Shown here: piece after piece, positions 12,976-21,102 of the stretch | How positions within the stretch are numbered: position 1 is the first letter of the stretch | Layout of the letters: every line of letters starts with the position of its first letter | Source: a virus | Length of the DNA stretch: 28,650 nucleotides | Direction: 5' to 3' (one strand) | Virus record (IMG/VR): IMGVR_UViG_3300032323_000132 | Location: 1-28,650 of that record | The notes under the pieces: model-generated | Told to the model about the DNA's origin: nothing | Databases searched by the model: none | The model's input: only the letters and a program-made list of their open reading frames with translations | Translations under genes and position numbers: made by a program

Positions 12976-13089
12976 ATGGAGTGGTACGATTATCAAAACG
13001 AATATCCTGAAAACGAATGTAGATTTTGTGGAGAACCTTGTGAAAAAACATATTGCAATAAAGAATGTGCAAGAGCAGATGAAGATTAA
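12976..13089 (+). CDS. Tiny zinc-ribbon protein
   Basis: A 37-residue protein with a four-cysteine ribbon: ECRFCGEPCEKTYCNKECAR. CxxC followed by CxxxC is a typical small zinc fold seen in phage accessory proteins. It has its own promoter and is followed by a terminator at 13135, so it forms a single-gene transcript. Small zinc proteins can act as regulators or anti-host factors; the family is not assigned. The gene is real by its promoter, codon pattern and cysteine layout, despite its size. Confidence 0.6.
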   Translation: MEWYDYQNEYPENECRFCGEPCEKTYCNKECARADED

Positions 13090-13134
13090 CCGTAATTAAA
13101 TATCTTCCCGAAGAACAGATTTTAATTCTTATTT

Positions 13135-13160
13135 AAGCTATCAGAAATGGTAGCTTTTTT
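13135..13160 (+). terminator. Intrinsic terminator after the zinc-ribbon gene
   Basis: AAGCTATC (13135-13142) pairs with GGTAGCTT (13149-13156), one G-U pair, loop AGAAAT, followed by a run of T to 13160. Confidence 0.82.
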
Positions 13161-13161
13161 G

Positions 13162-13262
13162 TTATATGCTATTACGTATAAAAATGCAATATAAAGCACT
13201 ATTATATGCAAAAACGTATAGATGCTTAGTTTTACTAAGATTAAATGCATTATAACGCACTA
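13162..13262 (+). repeat. Repeat-rich noncoding block between terminase and tail genes
   Basis: The 268-base gap 13090-13357 has no gene that I can support. Inside it, TTATATGC occurs at 13162 and 13202 and ACGTATA at 13174 and 13214, both exactly 40 bases apart. An 18-base unit occurs at 13184-13201 and again at 13245-13262 with two differences. The second unit type contains GCAATATAA or GCATTATAA, close to the reverse complement of TTATATGC, so each TTATATGC is followed by an inverted partner. A small hairpin (CTTAGT/ACTAAG, 13225-13239) lies between. Repeats like these often bind proteins: a packaging site, replication origin or operator are all possible. Confidence 0.6.
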
Positions 13263-13357
13263 ATGATTGTAATTTAACACAAAACAATACATTATGTCTT
13301 AAATAACGAACACTTAATACAATAATCTAATTAATTTATTAATAACTAAAAAACAAT

Positions 13358-14035
13358 ATGAAAATAGAATTAACAATACCAACTTCTTTAAGTGAAATAA
13401 AACTAGCACAGTATCAAAAGTTTTTATCTATACTTAAAGAGAATGAAGAATCAGAATTTTTGCAACAAAAGATGGTGCAGATATTTTGTGGTATAGATTT
13501 AAAAGATGTAGCACAAATTAGATATAAAGATGTAGCTGAAATTAATGTAAGTATTAATAATCTATTTACGCAAGATAATAAGTTCATACAAAGATTTAAA
13601 ATGGGTGGTGTAGAGTTTGGTTTTATACCTAACCTTGATGAGATGACTACTGGAGAGTATATGGATTTAGATGCTTATATAACTGATTGGGATACGATGC
13701 ATAATGCAATGGCTGTATTATACAGACCAATAACTAATAAGCTAGGAAACAAATATCAAATAGAAGAATATAAAGGTTCTATAACGTATGCTGATGTAAT
13801 GCGACACGCACCTTTAGATGTTGTTCTTGGTGCTATGGTTTTTTTTTACAATTTAGGGAACGACTTATTAAGCAGTACGATAAACTATTTGGAGAAGAAT
13901 CAGGAGGTACAGAATATTCTGAACAAGCACAATTCGGAAAACGGTGGGGATGGTATTCAAGTATCTATGCTCTTGCTCAAGGAGACGTTAGAAGATTTGA
14001 TGAAGTTTGCAAGTTACCAATACACCAAAGTTTAA
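13358..14035 (+). CDS. Tail assembly chaperone (frame-0 product)
   Basis: A 225-residue protein with the profile of Bacteroidetes-phage tail assembly chaperones, which coat the tape measure during tail building (analogues of lambda gpG). Seen: IPTSLSEIKLAQYQKFLSIL, a central FKMGGVEFGFIPNLDEMT, then MAVLYRPITNKLGNKYQI, and a C-terminal NGGDGIQVSMLLLKETLEDL. In this family the early stop yields the short form, and a -1 shift yields the long form. A run of nine T lies at 13839-13847 within codons for V-F-F-Y (see the frameshift entries). It lies after the repeat block with no good promoter visible. The position far from the tape measure is not typical. Confidence 0.65.
   Translation: MKIELTIPTSLSEIKLAQYQKFLSILKENEESEFLQQKMVQIFCGIDLKDVAQIRYKDVAEINVSINNLFTQDNKFIQRFKMGGVEFGFIPNLDEMTTGEYMDLDAYITDWDTMHNAMAVLYRPITNKLGNKYQIEEYKGSITYADVMRHAPLDVVLGAMVFFYNLGNDLLSSTINYLEKNQEVQNILNKHNSENGGDGIQVSMLLLKETLEDLMKFASYQYTKV
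13840..13846 (+). other. Candidate -1 programmed ribosomal frameshift site
   Basis: The heptamer T TTT TTT (13840-13846, in codons GTT TTT TTT TAC) fits the X XXY YYZ slippery pattern. After slipping back one base, translation continues to 14100. The nine-T run could also allow transcriptional slippage. No strong stem-loop was found just downstream. Confidence 0.68.
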
Positions 14036-14100
14036 CTTTTCTAACATTTGAAAAAGAAAAGACAGCTATAGAAATGAAATTAATAAATAAACGTAGTTAA
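13846..14100 (+). CDS. Frameshift extension of the tail assembly chaperone (gpGT-like)
   Basis: In the -1 frame relative to the preceding gene, 84 codons are open from the slippery site to a TAA at 14098-14100. The open stretch begins after a stop at 13792-13794 and has no ATG until about 14074, so it can hardly be made alone. The peptide is clearly protein-like: EYSEQAQFGKRWGWYSSIYA, then LAQGDVRRFDEV and LTFLTFEKEKTAIEMKLINK. The fused product would have about 247 residues (163 plus 84). By analogy with lambda gpG-T, the extension would link the chaperone coat to the tail tube subunit. The pattern W-G-W-Y and FDEV-x-K-L-P resembles small reading frames I associate with Bacteroidetes phages. 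Confidence 0.7.
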   Translation, partial: LQFRERLIKQYDKLFGEESGGTEYSEQAQFGKRWGWYSSIYALAQGDVRRFDEVCKLPIHQSLTFLTFEKEKTAIEMKLINKRS

Positions 14101-14113
14101 ATAAGAATAAATA

Positions 14114-14563
14114 ATGTATTACGACATAAGCACAAGAATAAAAGAAGAGTTAGATAAAGACCCTTTTGTAAATACAGTTACTATTGGAGATATATTTAAA
14201 GTTGATTTAAACAAACAAACTATATTTCCTTTGTCACATATAATGTTAAACAGCGTTACTTATATTGGAAGTACAAAGCAATATAACGTATCTATTTTAT
14301 GTATGGATATAGTAGACGAATCAAAAGAAGAAACTGAAGATATATTTAGAGGTAATGATAACGAGCAAGATGTTTTAAATACACAAGAAGCAGTTGCAAC
14401 AAGGTTTTTAGAATCAGCAAGACGTGGAGATTTAGCTGATGACTTATACGAATTAGGTGGTAACGCAACTATAGAATATTTTGTAGATAGATTTGAAAAC
14501 AAAATAGCAGGTGTTACTTTAACATTTGATTTGATTACTTATAACGATATGACTATTTGCTAA
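14114..14563 (+). CDS. Putative tail completion / terminator-like protein
   Basis: A 149-residue structural-type protein (STRIKEELDKDPFVNTVTIG, then FPLSHIMLNSVTYIGSTKQY, and a C-terminal YFVDRFENKIAGVTLTFDLI). The helix-then-strands order and the position before a gp10-like protein are those of a tail terminator or neck protein, which caps the tail tube; this is by context rather than by motif. The stop TAA overlaps the next ATG. I recognise it as typical of Bacteroidetes phages but not by a named family. Confidence 0.55.
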   Translation: MYYDISTRIKEELDKDPFVNTVTIGDIFKVDLNKQTIFPLSHIMLNSVTYIGSTKQYNVSILCMDIVDESKEETEDIFRGNDNEQDVLNTQEAVATRFLESARRGDLADDLYELGGNATIEYFVDRFENKIAGVTLTFDLITYNDMTIC

Positions 14564-15105
14564 TGGCAAAAGAATTAAAAAATGTAAATGATGTATTAAT
14601 TCGCTTTAGGGATTACGTTATACAACAAAGTAGAAGTAATTTATCTAAAAGTGATAAGAATGTTTCTAAGGAACTATATAATAGTTTGAAAGGAGAAATA
14701 TTAACTGAGAATAATTATTCAATCGTGGGATTCTCTATGGCTGAATATGGTCAGTTTGTAGATAAAGGAGTTAGAGGTAAAACAAGTTCAGCAAAAGCTC
14801 CTAACAGTCCATTTAGATTTGGTACTGGTTCAGGTAAAAAAGGTGGTTTAACTAAAAACATAGATAAATGGGTTCGAGCGAGAGGTTTTCAATTCCGAGA
14901 CAAAAAGAGTGGGAAGTTTTTGAGTTACGAGCAAACAGGATTTCTTATTTCTCGCAGTATTTTTCACAAAGGAATTAAGCCAAGTTTGTTTTTTACTAAA
15001 CCATTTGAAGCAGGTTATAAAAAATACATAGATACAGATTTAATGAAAGCATTTGGTCAAGATGTAGATACAATGGTAGATTCTAATTTAAAAGATATAA
15101 AATGA
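14563..15105 (+). CDS. HK97 gp10-like neck / head-tail joining protein
   Basis: A 180-residue protein of the gp10-like type. Seen: FRDYVIQQSRSNLSKSD, the conserved AEYGQFVDKGVRG (the Y-x-x-F-V-x-x-G-x-x-G block), then basic, glycine-rich TGSGKKGGLTKNIDKW, and a C-terminal SLFFTKPFEAGYKKYIDTDL. gp10-like proteins join the head to the tail. I chose the ATG at 14563, which overlaps the previous stop as TAATG, rather than the TTG codon at 14557. It overlaps the next gene by 4 bases. Confidence 0.7.
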   Translation: MAKELKNVNDVLIRFRDYVIQQSRSNLSKSDKNVSKELYNSLKGEILTENNYSIVGFSMAEYGQFVDKGVRGKTSSAKAPNSPFRFGTGSGKKGGLTKNIDKWVRARGFQFRDKKSGKFLSYEQTGFLISRSIFHKGIKPSLFFTKPFEAGYKKYIDTDLMKAFGQDVDTMVDSNLKDIK

Positions 15106-16160
15106 TAATATATTCAAGAAGTCCGTACTTCATAACAATTAACGAATCAGGTCAAGTTGGTTCACGCATAGAATTAAGATTGTGGAATGGTACAGGTTCA
15201 GCACCTACTGCTGCTACTTATACTTTTAGCAAACCAAGAGCATCTGCAACACAATTAGAAAACGTTTATAATATAAGTCCTTTTGTAAAAGAGTACATAG
15301 ATAATATAGCACCTATTTACTCATCATCACAAACCGATTCTACTTTAATGTGGGTAAACGTGCAAGTTAAAAGATTTAAAGAAACTTCTACAGGAACTTA
15401 TACATTATTAGATACTACAACCTATTTAGGCACAAATGGATATACTTCTTTTTCTGATGGATATAATTATACTGATTCATCAAATAGCTTTATGTTATTG
15501 TCAGACAATACTAAAGAGATTAAATATGACATTACAAAAGACATACCATACGTTAATGTATTAATAAATCCAACTTCAGGAGATACTATAGTAGCTACTT
15601 ATAAAGATTTAAGAGGAAGAAATGAAGTAGATGTAACATATACAGCTGCAAAAGGAATGTTAAAAATACCTTTATCAACTGATAGTATTAAATACAATAA
15701 AGGAAATACACTAGATATTACATATAATACTACAACTAAAAGCTATAGAGTTATTCCAATTTGTGAGCCTAAATATACTCCAGTAATTTGCTCTTATATT
15801 AATCGTTTTGGTGGATGGCAATTCTTAACCTTTTTTAAGACACGTATAGACAACATAAATGTAAAAGGTAGTACATTTAACTTATTACCAAGTTCAGTTA
15901 ATTATAACGTGTCTAAAGGACAAAGCAAAGGGTTTAATATTAATGGTAATCAATCAGTAAAATTAAGTAGTGGATTTGTACCTGAAAACTATTCTGATTT
16001 AATACAAGATTTGCTATTAAGCGAAACAGTATTATTAGATGGTTTACCTGTTAAAGTTAAGACACAAGCTACAACGTTAAAGACTTCTTTAATAGACAGA
16101 AATATAAATTACGAAATAGAGTTTGATTACGCATTTAATTTAATTAACAACGTTATTTAA
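15102..16160 (+). CDS. Tail structural protein (Bacteroidetes-phage type)
   Basis: A 352-residue, beta-rich protein rich in Ser, Thr, Asn and Tyr, with no signal peptide or membrane segment. Seen: IIYSRSPYFITINESGQVGS at the N-terminus, ENVYNISPFVKEYID in the first third, and CEPKYTPVICSYINRFGGWQ in the middle; the latter block I associate with tail proteins of Bacteroidetes phages. It stands before a larger tail protein and the tape measure, so a distal-tail or tail-tip role is likely. The ATGA overlap at its start and a shared base at its end with the next gene show tight coupling. Confidence 0.6.
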   Translation: MIIYSRSPYFITINESGQVGSRIELRLWNGTGSAPTAATYTFSKPRASATQLENVYNISPFVKEYIDNIAPIYSSSQTDSTLMWVNVQVKRFKETSTGTYTLLDTTTYLGTNGYTSFSDGYNYTDSSNSFMLLSDNTKEIKYDITKDIPYVNVLINPTSGDTIVATYKDLRGRNEVDVTYTAAKGMLKIPLSTDSIKYNKGNTLDITYNTTTKSYRVIPICEPKYTPVICSYINRFGGWQFLTFFKTRIDNINVKGSTFNLLPSSVNYNVSKGQSKGFNINGNQSVKLSSGFVPENYSDLIQDLLLSETVLLDGLPVKVKTQATTLKTSLIDRNINYEIEFDYAFNLINNVI

Positions 16161-18190
16161 TGGTAACAGTAGGATTATATATTTATATAAATGATGTAGC
16201 AAGAAGAATTGAATTATTTGACGATGAAAAGATATCAATAAATAGTTCAGTTCAAAACGCTTCAGACATTTCAAAAGTTTACACAGATTTCAGTCAATCT
16301 TTTACAATACCTGCTAATGAACATAATAATGCTATCTTTTCGCACTGGTATGAAAATAGTATAGATGGTGGATATGATGCAAGACAAAGAAAGAAAGCTT
16401 ATATTGAGTTAGATACTATACCTTTTAGAAATGGAAACATACAACTAGAAAAAGCTACTTTAAAAAATGGTGTGCCTGAAAATTACACTATTACTTTCTT
16501 TGGTAGTTTAGTATCTTTAAAGGACACTTTTGCAGGTAAGAAATTAAGTGAATTAGATTATTCTGCACATACTATTAATTATAGTGCTACTAAAGTAATT
16601 GATTCTGTAAAAGGTGAAGTAAATAACGATGTTAAATTTCCTTTAATTACTTCTAATCGTTTATGGGATGATGAAGCACCTGAAAATATAACTACAAGTG
16701 CTAAAGCTATTGAATATACAGAACTATTCCCTGCATTAAGAGTTAGTAAAATATTTGAAAGTATAGCTGATTTTTACAATATAACTTTCAATGGTTCATT
16801 CTTAACAGACCCAAGATTCACAAGGACTTTTTTATGGTTAAAAAATGCTGATGTATTTAAAGCTAAAAGTAGTGAGTTACTTATCAATATGGTATCTGCA
16901 AGTTCAGAAGACCCTATTATAGATGGAGTTATAGTTCCAAACTTTACAACTGATTTTTTTACATATAATGGTTTAGGTTGGTATAGTGATGAAATTGTAG
17001 GAGATAGATATATAATAGGATGTGAAGCTATACTTTATTTACAAGCAAACGTAGCAAATATACCTTGCACATTAAACGTTTACAAGAATGGTATTATAGC
17101 ATATTCAGTTCCTTTTTTATCTGCTACATCACCTTCTTCATCTATTGCTGTTATATTTGATGATGTTATAAACGGAACTGATTTAAGAGGTGACTATCAA
17201 CTAAAAGTTATATCTGATTCACCAATTACTTTTTCTTCAGAAATATTATTTATAATTAGATATGAAGGAGTTGATAATGAAGGGAATCCTGGAATACAAC
17301 AAAGAAATTATTTAATTACAAACGCAACAAATCAATCTACAAATTCAAGTTTAAACTTAGCTTCTTATATGCCTGATATTAAGGTTGAAGATTTCTTTAG
17401 TGGAATATTAAAAATGTTTAATCTAACTTGTTTAGGATATGAAGAAAACGTATATACTATAGAGCAGTTAGAAGATTGGTATAATGACGGAAGTATTGAA
17501 GATATAACACAATACACTATTAGCGACGATTTAGATATTAGCAAATTAGAAACATTTAAAAACATAAACTTTAATTACACAAAAAGTGAAAGTTTTATGA
17601 ATGTTGCCTATTTAGGAAACAATGGTTTTGAGTATGGAAACTTAAGAGCAGATTTGAATTCTGAAGGTTCAGATTATTCTGTTCAATTACCTTTTGAGAA
17701 TTTATTGTTTCAAAAGTTTAGTGGTCAAAACTTGCAAGTAGGTTACTCTTTAAAAACAGACTTTAAAGCTTACATACCTAAACCTATTGTGTTATACGAT
17801 TATGGTACTTTACAAAGTTGTAATTTCTTTTTAAAAGGTACATCTACTCCAGTTAATATAACTACATACAATGCTTTTGGTCAAGATACTTTAATTAGTA
17901 GTGTAAATCAAAGTCTAAACTTTGGTATAGAAGTTAGTTCATTATTATTAACTCCAATATCAAATACTTTATATTCTAATTACTATCAATCGTATTTAGA
18001 AAACATCTATAATTTAAAGTCAAGAAAGTATAATGTAAAAGCTGTATTACCTATTAGCTTATTAACTTCTTTAAAATTAAATAACAGATTAATAATACGT
18101 GATAAGAGATATATTATTAATAATATGAAAATAGACTTAACAAGTGGTGAAGTAGATTTTGAATTAATAAACGATTTTAGAGTAATATGA
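16160..18190 (+). CDS. Large tail protein (hub/tip candidate)
   Basis: A 676-residue beta-rich protein. The N-terminal block GLYIYINDVARRIELFDDEK, followed by VYTDFSQSFTIPANEHNNAI and FSHWYENS, is of the type seen in tail proteins of Bacteroidetes phages. Further in: PFRNGNIQLEKATLKNG, then a long region rich in Asn, Ser and Tyr, and a C-terminal YNVKAVLPISLLTSLKLNN followed by IDLTSGEVDFELIND, consistent with a phage tail hub. Size and place between the 352-residue protein and the tape measure suit a tail-tip or hub protein. No enzymatic motif is visible. Role is inferred from context. Confidence 0.58.
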   Translation: MVTVGLYIYINDVARRIELFDDEKISINSSVQNASDISKVYTDFSQSFTIPANEHNNAIFSHWYENSIDGGYDARQRKKAYIELDTIPFRNGNIQLEKATLKNGVPENYTITFFGSLVSLKDTFAGKKLSELDYSAHTINYSATKVIDSVKGEVNNDVKFPLITSNRLWDDEAPENITTSAKAIEYTELFPALRVSKIFESIADFYNITFNGSFLTDPRFTRTFLWLKNADVFKAKSSELLINMVSASSEDPIIDGVIVPNFTTDFFTYNGLGWYSDEIVGDRYIIGCEAILYLQANVANIPCTLNVYKNGIIAYSVPFLSATSPSSSIAVIFDDVINGTDLRGDYQLKVISDSPITFSSEILFIIRYEGVDNEGNPGIQQRNYLITNATNQSTNSSLNLASYMPDIKVEDFFSGILKMFNLTCLGYEENVYTIEQLEDWYNDGSIEDITQYTISDDLDISKLETFKNINFNYTKSESFMNVAYLGNNGFEYGNLRADLNSEGSDYSVQLPFENLLFQKFSGQNLQVGYSLKTDFKAYIPKPIVLYDYGTLQSCNFFLKGTSTPVNITTYNAFGQDTLISSVNQSLNFGIEVSSLLLTPISNTLYSNYYQSYLENIYNLKSRKYNVKAVLPISLLTSLKLNNRLIIRDKRYIINNMKIDLTSGEVDFELINDFRVI

Positions 18191-18339
18191 TAAAAGAAAT
18201 ATTAAATCTGTTAATGCTTGAAAACCATTACGGACAAAGTGAAACAATAGAAATAGCAAAAGGTAAATATGAATTACCAAGTAGTTGGAATAAAGGATTA
18301 AATCAAATTAAAAGACTTATTAAATGGCAAAGACAGTAG
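18187..18339 (+). CDS. Hypothetical 50-residue protein before the tape measure
   Basis: A short gene starting at an ATGA overlap with the tail protein and ending on TAG 16 bases inside the tape-measure gene. The product reads MIKEILNLLMLENHYGQSET, then IEIAKGKYELPSSWNKGL and a basic end (KRLIKWQRQ). It may assist tape-measure folding or tail start, but no family is recognised. Overlaps on both sides and the protein-like content support it. Confidence 0.55.
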   Translation: MIKEILNLLMLENHYGQSETIEIAKGKYELPSSWNKGLNQIKRLIKWQRQ

Positions 18340-19904
18340 AAGTAGATTTACAAGTAAATAACAATCTTGAACCAACTATAAAAAACTTAAGAGAATTAAA
18401 AAAGCAGTTAAGAGAAACTGCGGCAGGTTCTAGAGAGTTTGATAGATTAAGTGCTAGTATTCGTGATATGGAAGATTCTATATCTGATGCTAAAGCTACC
18501 AATGATGACTTTTTAGGTCAATTAGAAAACGCTTCTGGTCCATTAGGTGCGTTAGGACAAGGTATTCGTGGTGCAGAAAGAACATTCTCAAGTTTTAATG
18601 GTGCTTTAAAAGCTTCTATTATTGGTGCTATAGTTGCTTTAGTAGCAGGATTAGCTGCTGCGTTTAGTAATAATGAAAAAGCACAAAAGAAATTACAGCC
18701 ATTAATGCAAGCATTTGAGAAAATACTTGGTGGTGTATTTGCAGTTGTAGAGCCATTATTTGATGTATTTATAGATTTAGCTACAAAAGCTTTACCTTAT
18801 GTTAGTGATGCATTTAAAGTAGTTTATTCAAGTGTTACAGCAGTATTCCAATCTATAGGTAAATTAGGCTCAGCAGTTGGTAAATTAATATCAGGTGATT
18901 TTAGTGGTGCTTGGGAAGATGCTAAAGGCGCTGTTACTGGATTTAGTAAAAACTTTGATGCTGCTAAAAACAGATACGACAAAGGTTCTAAAGAAATGAC
19001 TGCTTTAGAAAAAGAAAACGCTGCTAAAAGAGCAGAAGCATTAGAAAAAGAGAATGAGCGTAAAAAAGCAGCAGCAGATAAAACAGAAAGTGAAGCTGCT
19101 GAAAGAAGACAAAAAGAAAAAGAAGCAGAAGAAAAAGCTTTAGAAGAAAGAAAGAAAAGAAGACAAGAAGAAATTGATTTTCAAATTGCTTTAGATAATA
19201 TAGGTAGAGAAAGAAGGGTAAATGAAGCTTTAGAAAAAGAAGCTGCTGATGCAAAAGTTTTATCTGATGCAACTGCTATGGTAGATGCTTTAGAAGCTGA
19301 AGACCAAAGAAGATTAGATAATGAAAAGAAAGTTAGTGAAGATTCTATTAAAAACGCACAAGCTGAAGCTGAAGCTAAAAGAAATATAAATAATTTAGCA
19401 ATTCAATCTGCACAAGGTTTAGTTAGTATATTAGCTTCTTTAGGTGAAAAGAATAAAGGTATTCAAAGAGCAGCTTTATTAGCAAATAGTGCATTATCTA
19501 TTGCTGAAATTATAAATAATACAAACGTTGGTGCTGCTAAAGAGGTTGCTACAAAAGGTATTCTTGGTTTAGGAACTTCTACAGTTTTATATGCTAAAAT
19601 GGCAATAAGTATAGGTTCTGTTCTTGCTGCTACTGCCAAAGGGTTAAGAGGATTAGGTGGTGGTTCTGCAGGTTCTGCTGGAGCTGCTGCAAGTGCAGGT
19701 AATCGTGGTGGTACTGAAAGTGCAAGTCAAACACCTGCCTCTGTATCACCTACATTTAACGTGGTAGGAACTTCAGGACAAAATCAAATAGCACAAACAT
19801 TAGGCAACCAAAGACCTGTTAGAGCATTTGTAGTGTCAAATGATGTATCTACTGCACAAGCTTTAGATAGAAATATAGTTAAGACTGCTACTTTAGGCAA
19901 TTAA
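18324..19904 (+). CDS. Tape measure protein
   Basis: A 526-residue protein with the features of a tail length ruler. Seen: a helical N-terminus (LRELKKQLRETAAGSREFDR), a hydrophobic segment IIGAIVALVAGLAAAF near residues 94-109 that may cross or insert in the host membrane, a charged coiled coil at about residues 230-345 (AAADKTESEAAERRQKEKEA), and an Ala/Gly-rich, flexible stretch near 440-480. No lysozyme or peptidase domain is seen. By the usual rule of about 0.15 nm per residue the tail would be near 80 nm, a siphovirus of modest length. The preceding genes are tail proteins, and the next is a head protease. Confidence 0.8.
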   Translation: MAKTVEVDLQVNNNLEPTIKNLRELKKQLRETAAGSREFDRLSASIRDMEDSISDAKATNDDFLGQLENASGPLGALGQGIRGAERTFSSFNGALKASIIGAIVALVAGLAAAFSNNEKAQKKLQPLMQAFEKILGGVFAVVEPLFDVFIDLATKALPYVSDAFKVVYSSVTAVFQSIGKLGSAVGKLISGDFSGAWEDAKGAVTGFSKNFDAAKNRYDKGSKEMTALEKENAAKRAEALEKENERKKAAADKTESEAAERRQKEKEAEEKALEERKKRRQEEIDFQIALDNIGRERRVNEALEKEAADAKVLSDATAMVDALEAEDQRRLDNEKKVSEDSIKNAQAEAEAKRNINNLAIQSAQGLVSILASLGEKNKGIQRAALLANSALSIAEIINNTNVGAAKEVATKGILGLGTSTVLYAKMAISIGSVLAATAKGLRGLGGGSAGSAGAAASAGNRGGTESASQTPASVSPTFNVVGTSGQNQIAQTLGNQRPVRAFVVSNDVSTAQALDRNIVKTATLGN

Positions 19905-19942
19905 ACAAAAACATAATAATTTAATTTATAAATAAAAATTCA

Positions 19943-20845
19943 ATGAGAATAGTAGAATTAATTATAGACGAAAAAGAAGATTTAGCAGGTGTTGAAGCTA
20001 TCTCTGTTGTAGAATTCCCTGCAATAGAAGAAAACTTTATAGCACTAAATCAGCAATTACAATTAGCTAAAGTAGATGATGAAAAGCGTATCTTAATGGG
20101 TGCTGCTTTAGTTCCAAATAAAAACATTTACAGAAGAAATGGTGATGACGAGTATTACATTTTCTTTTCAAAAGATACAGTAAGAAAAGCAAGTGAATTA
20201 TTCTTAATGAATAGCAACCAAAACAATGCTACATTAGAACACGAAAGTAAATTACAAGATTTGTCTGTAGTTGAATCTTGGATAGTAGAAGATGAAGAAA
20301 TGGATAAGTCTAAAAAGTATGGTTTAAACGCTACCGTTGGAACTTGGATGGTTAGTATGAAAGTAAACAATGATACTATTTGGAATGACTTTGTAAAAAC
20401 AGGAAAAGTAAAAGGTTTTTCTATAGAGGGAATGTTTGCTGACAAATTAGAAATGAGTTTGCAAAAAGAAAAAGAGCAAGAATTAATTGATAAGATAAAA
20501 GAAATTATCTTAAACAACGAAAAAAAAAAGATTAGTTTAGAAAGTTATAGCGACTATCCTGATGCAGTTAGTAATAATGCAAAAAGAGGAATTGAACTAA
20601 ACGAAAAAAATGGTAATAAATGTGCTACACAAGTTGGTAAAGTTAGAGCGCAACAATTAGCAAACAAAGAACCAATTAGTGAGGAAACTATTAAACGTAT
20701 GTTTTCCTACTTAAGTAGAGCAAAAGAATATTACAATGAAAACGACAAAGAAGCTTGTGGTACAATAAGTTATTTGTTATGGGGTGGTGATTCTGCTTTA
20801 AGTTGGTCTGAACGTAAATTAGAACAAATAAAAAATGATAAATAA
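19943..20845 (+). CDS. XkdF-like prohead protease with C-terminal fused domain
   Basis: A 300-residue protein in two parts. The first 170 residues look like the XkdF/S78 type of prohead protease that trims scaffold and capsid: AISVVEFPAIEENFI, NATLEHESKL with His 100, and VKGFSIEGMF with Ser 160, a matching pair for catalysis. The last 100 residues form a separate domain: SDYPDAVSNNAKRGIELNEK, then CATQVGKVRAQQLANKEPIS and CGTISYLLWGGDSALSWSER. I have seen that domain attached to other phage head proteins, but not with a known role. The gene lies after the tape measure and before scaffold and capsid genes. Confidence 0.7.
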   Translation: MRIVELIIDEKEDLAGVEAISVVEFPAIEENFIALNQQLQLAKVDDEKRILMGAALVPNKNIYRRNGDDEYYIFFSKDTVRKASELFLMNSNQNNATLEHESKLQDLSVVESWIVEDEEMDKSKKYGLNATVGTWMVSMKVNNDTIWNDFVKTGKVKGFSIEGMFADKLEMSLQKEKEQELIDKIKEIILNNEKKKISLESYSDYPDAVSNNAKRGIELNEKNGNKCATQVGKVRAQQLANKEPISEETIKRMFSYLSRAKEYYNENDKEACGTISYLLWGGDSALSWSERKLEQIKNDK

Positions 20846-20858
20846 ATTAATAGAAATT

Positions 20859-21041
20859 ATGAGTAAAACAACAAGTCCAAAAGGTGGTAAAAGAGGTTGT
20901 CTATGTAAAGACAATACCTATAATTCAAAATGTTGTAATGGTGAATTGCAAGAACAAGGTATAGGTACTACAGTTCAACAAGGTGGTGCTACTATTACTA
21001 TAGTTGATGGTACAAAAACTATTGTTAGAAGCAATGGTTAA
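20859..21041 (+). CDS. Small conserved Bacteroidetes-phage protein (GGKRGCLCKD type)
   Basis: A 60-residue protein: MSKTTSPKGGKRGCLCKDNT, then NSKCCNGELQEQGIGTTVQQ and a beta-like end (ATITIVDGTKTIVRSNG). The S-P-K-G-G-K-R-G-x-L-C-K-D and C-C-N-G-x-L-x-x-Q-G-I-G blocks are widespread in Bacteroidetes phages, near the capsid genes. An ATG at 20835 would add 8 residues, but the family start is the one at 20859. Its three cysteines could bind metal or form a disulfide. It may be a minor virion protein. Confidence 0.62.
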   Translation: MSKTTSPKGGKRGCLCKDNTYNSKCCNGELQEQGIGTTVQQGGATITIVDGTKTIVRSNG

Positions 21042-21102
21042 TTAACTAATTTATAACAAATAATAATAATAAGTATTAATAACAAAAATTAAATTTTTAA
21101 AA

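Noticed and set aside
13090-13357. CRISPR array in the repeat-rich gap
   Set aside because: Repeats are short (7-18 bases), occur only twice each, and the spacing is not that of repeat-spacer units; no cas genes are near.
19024-19272. Minus-strand leucine-rich frame inside the tape measure
   Set aside because: The Leu/Phe runs are the reverse complement of the Glu/Lys coiled coil, not a membrane protein.
21042-21102. Promoter before the scaffold candidate
   Set aside because: The stretch is very AT-rich, but I see no TAnnTTTG with a TTG at a suitable distance.
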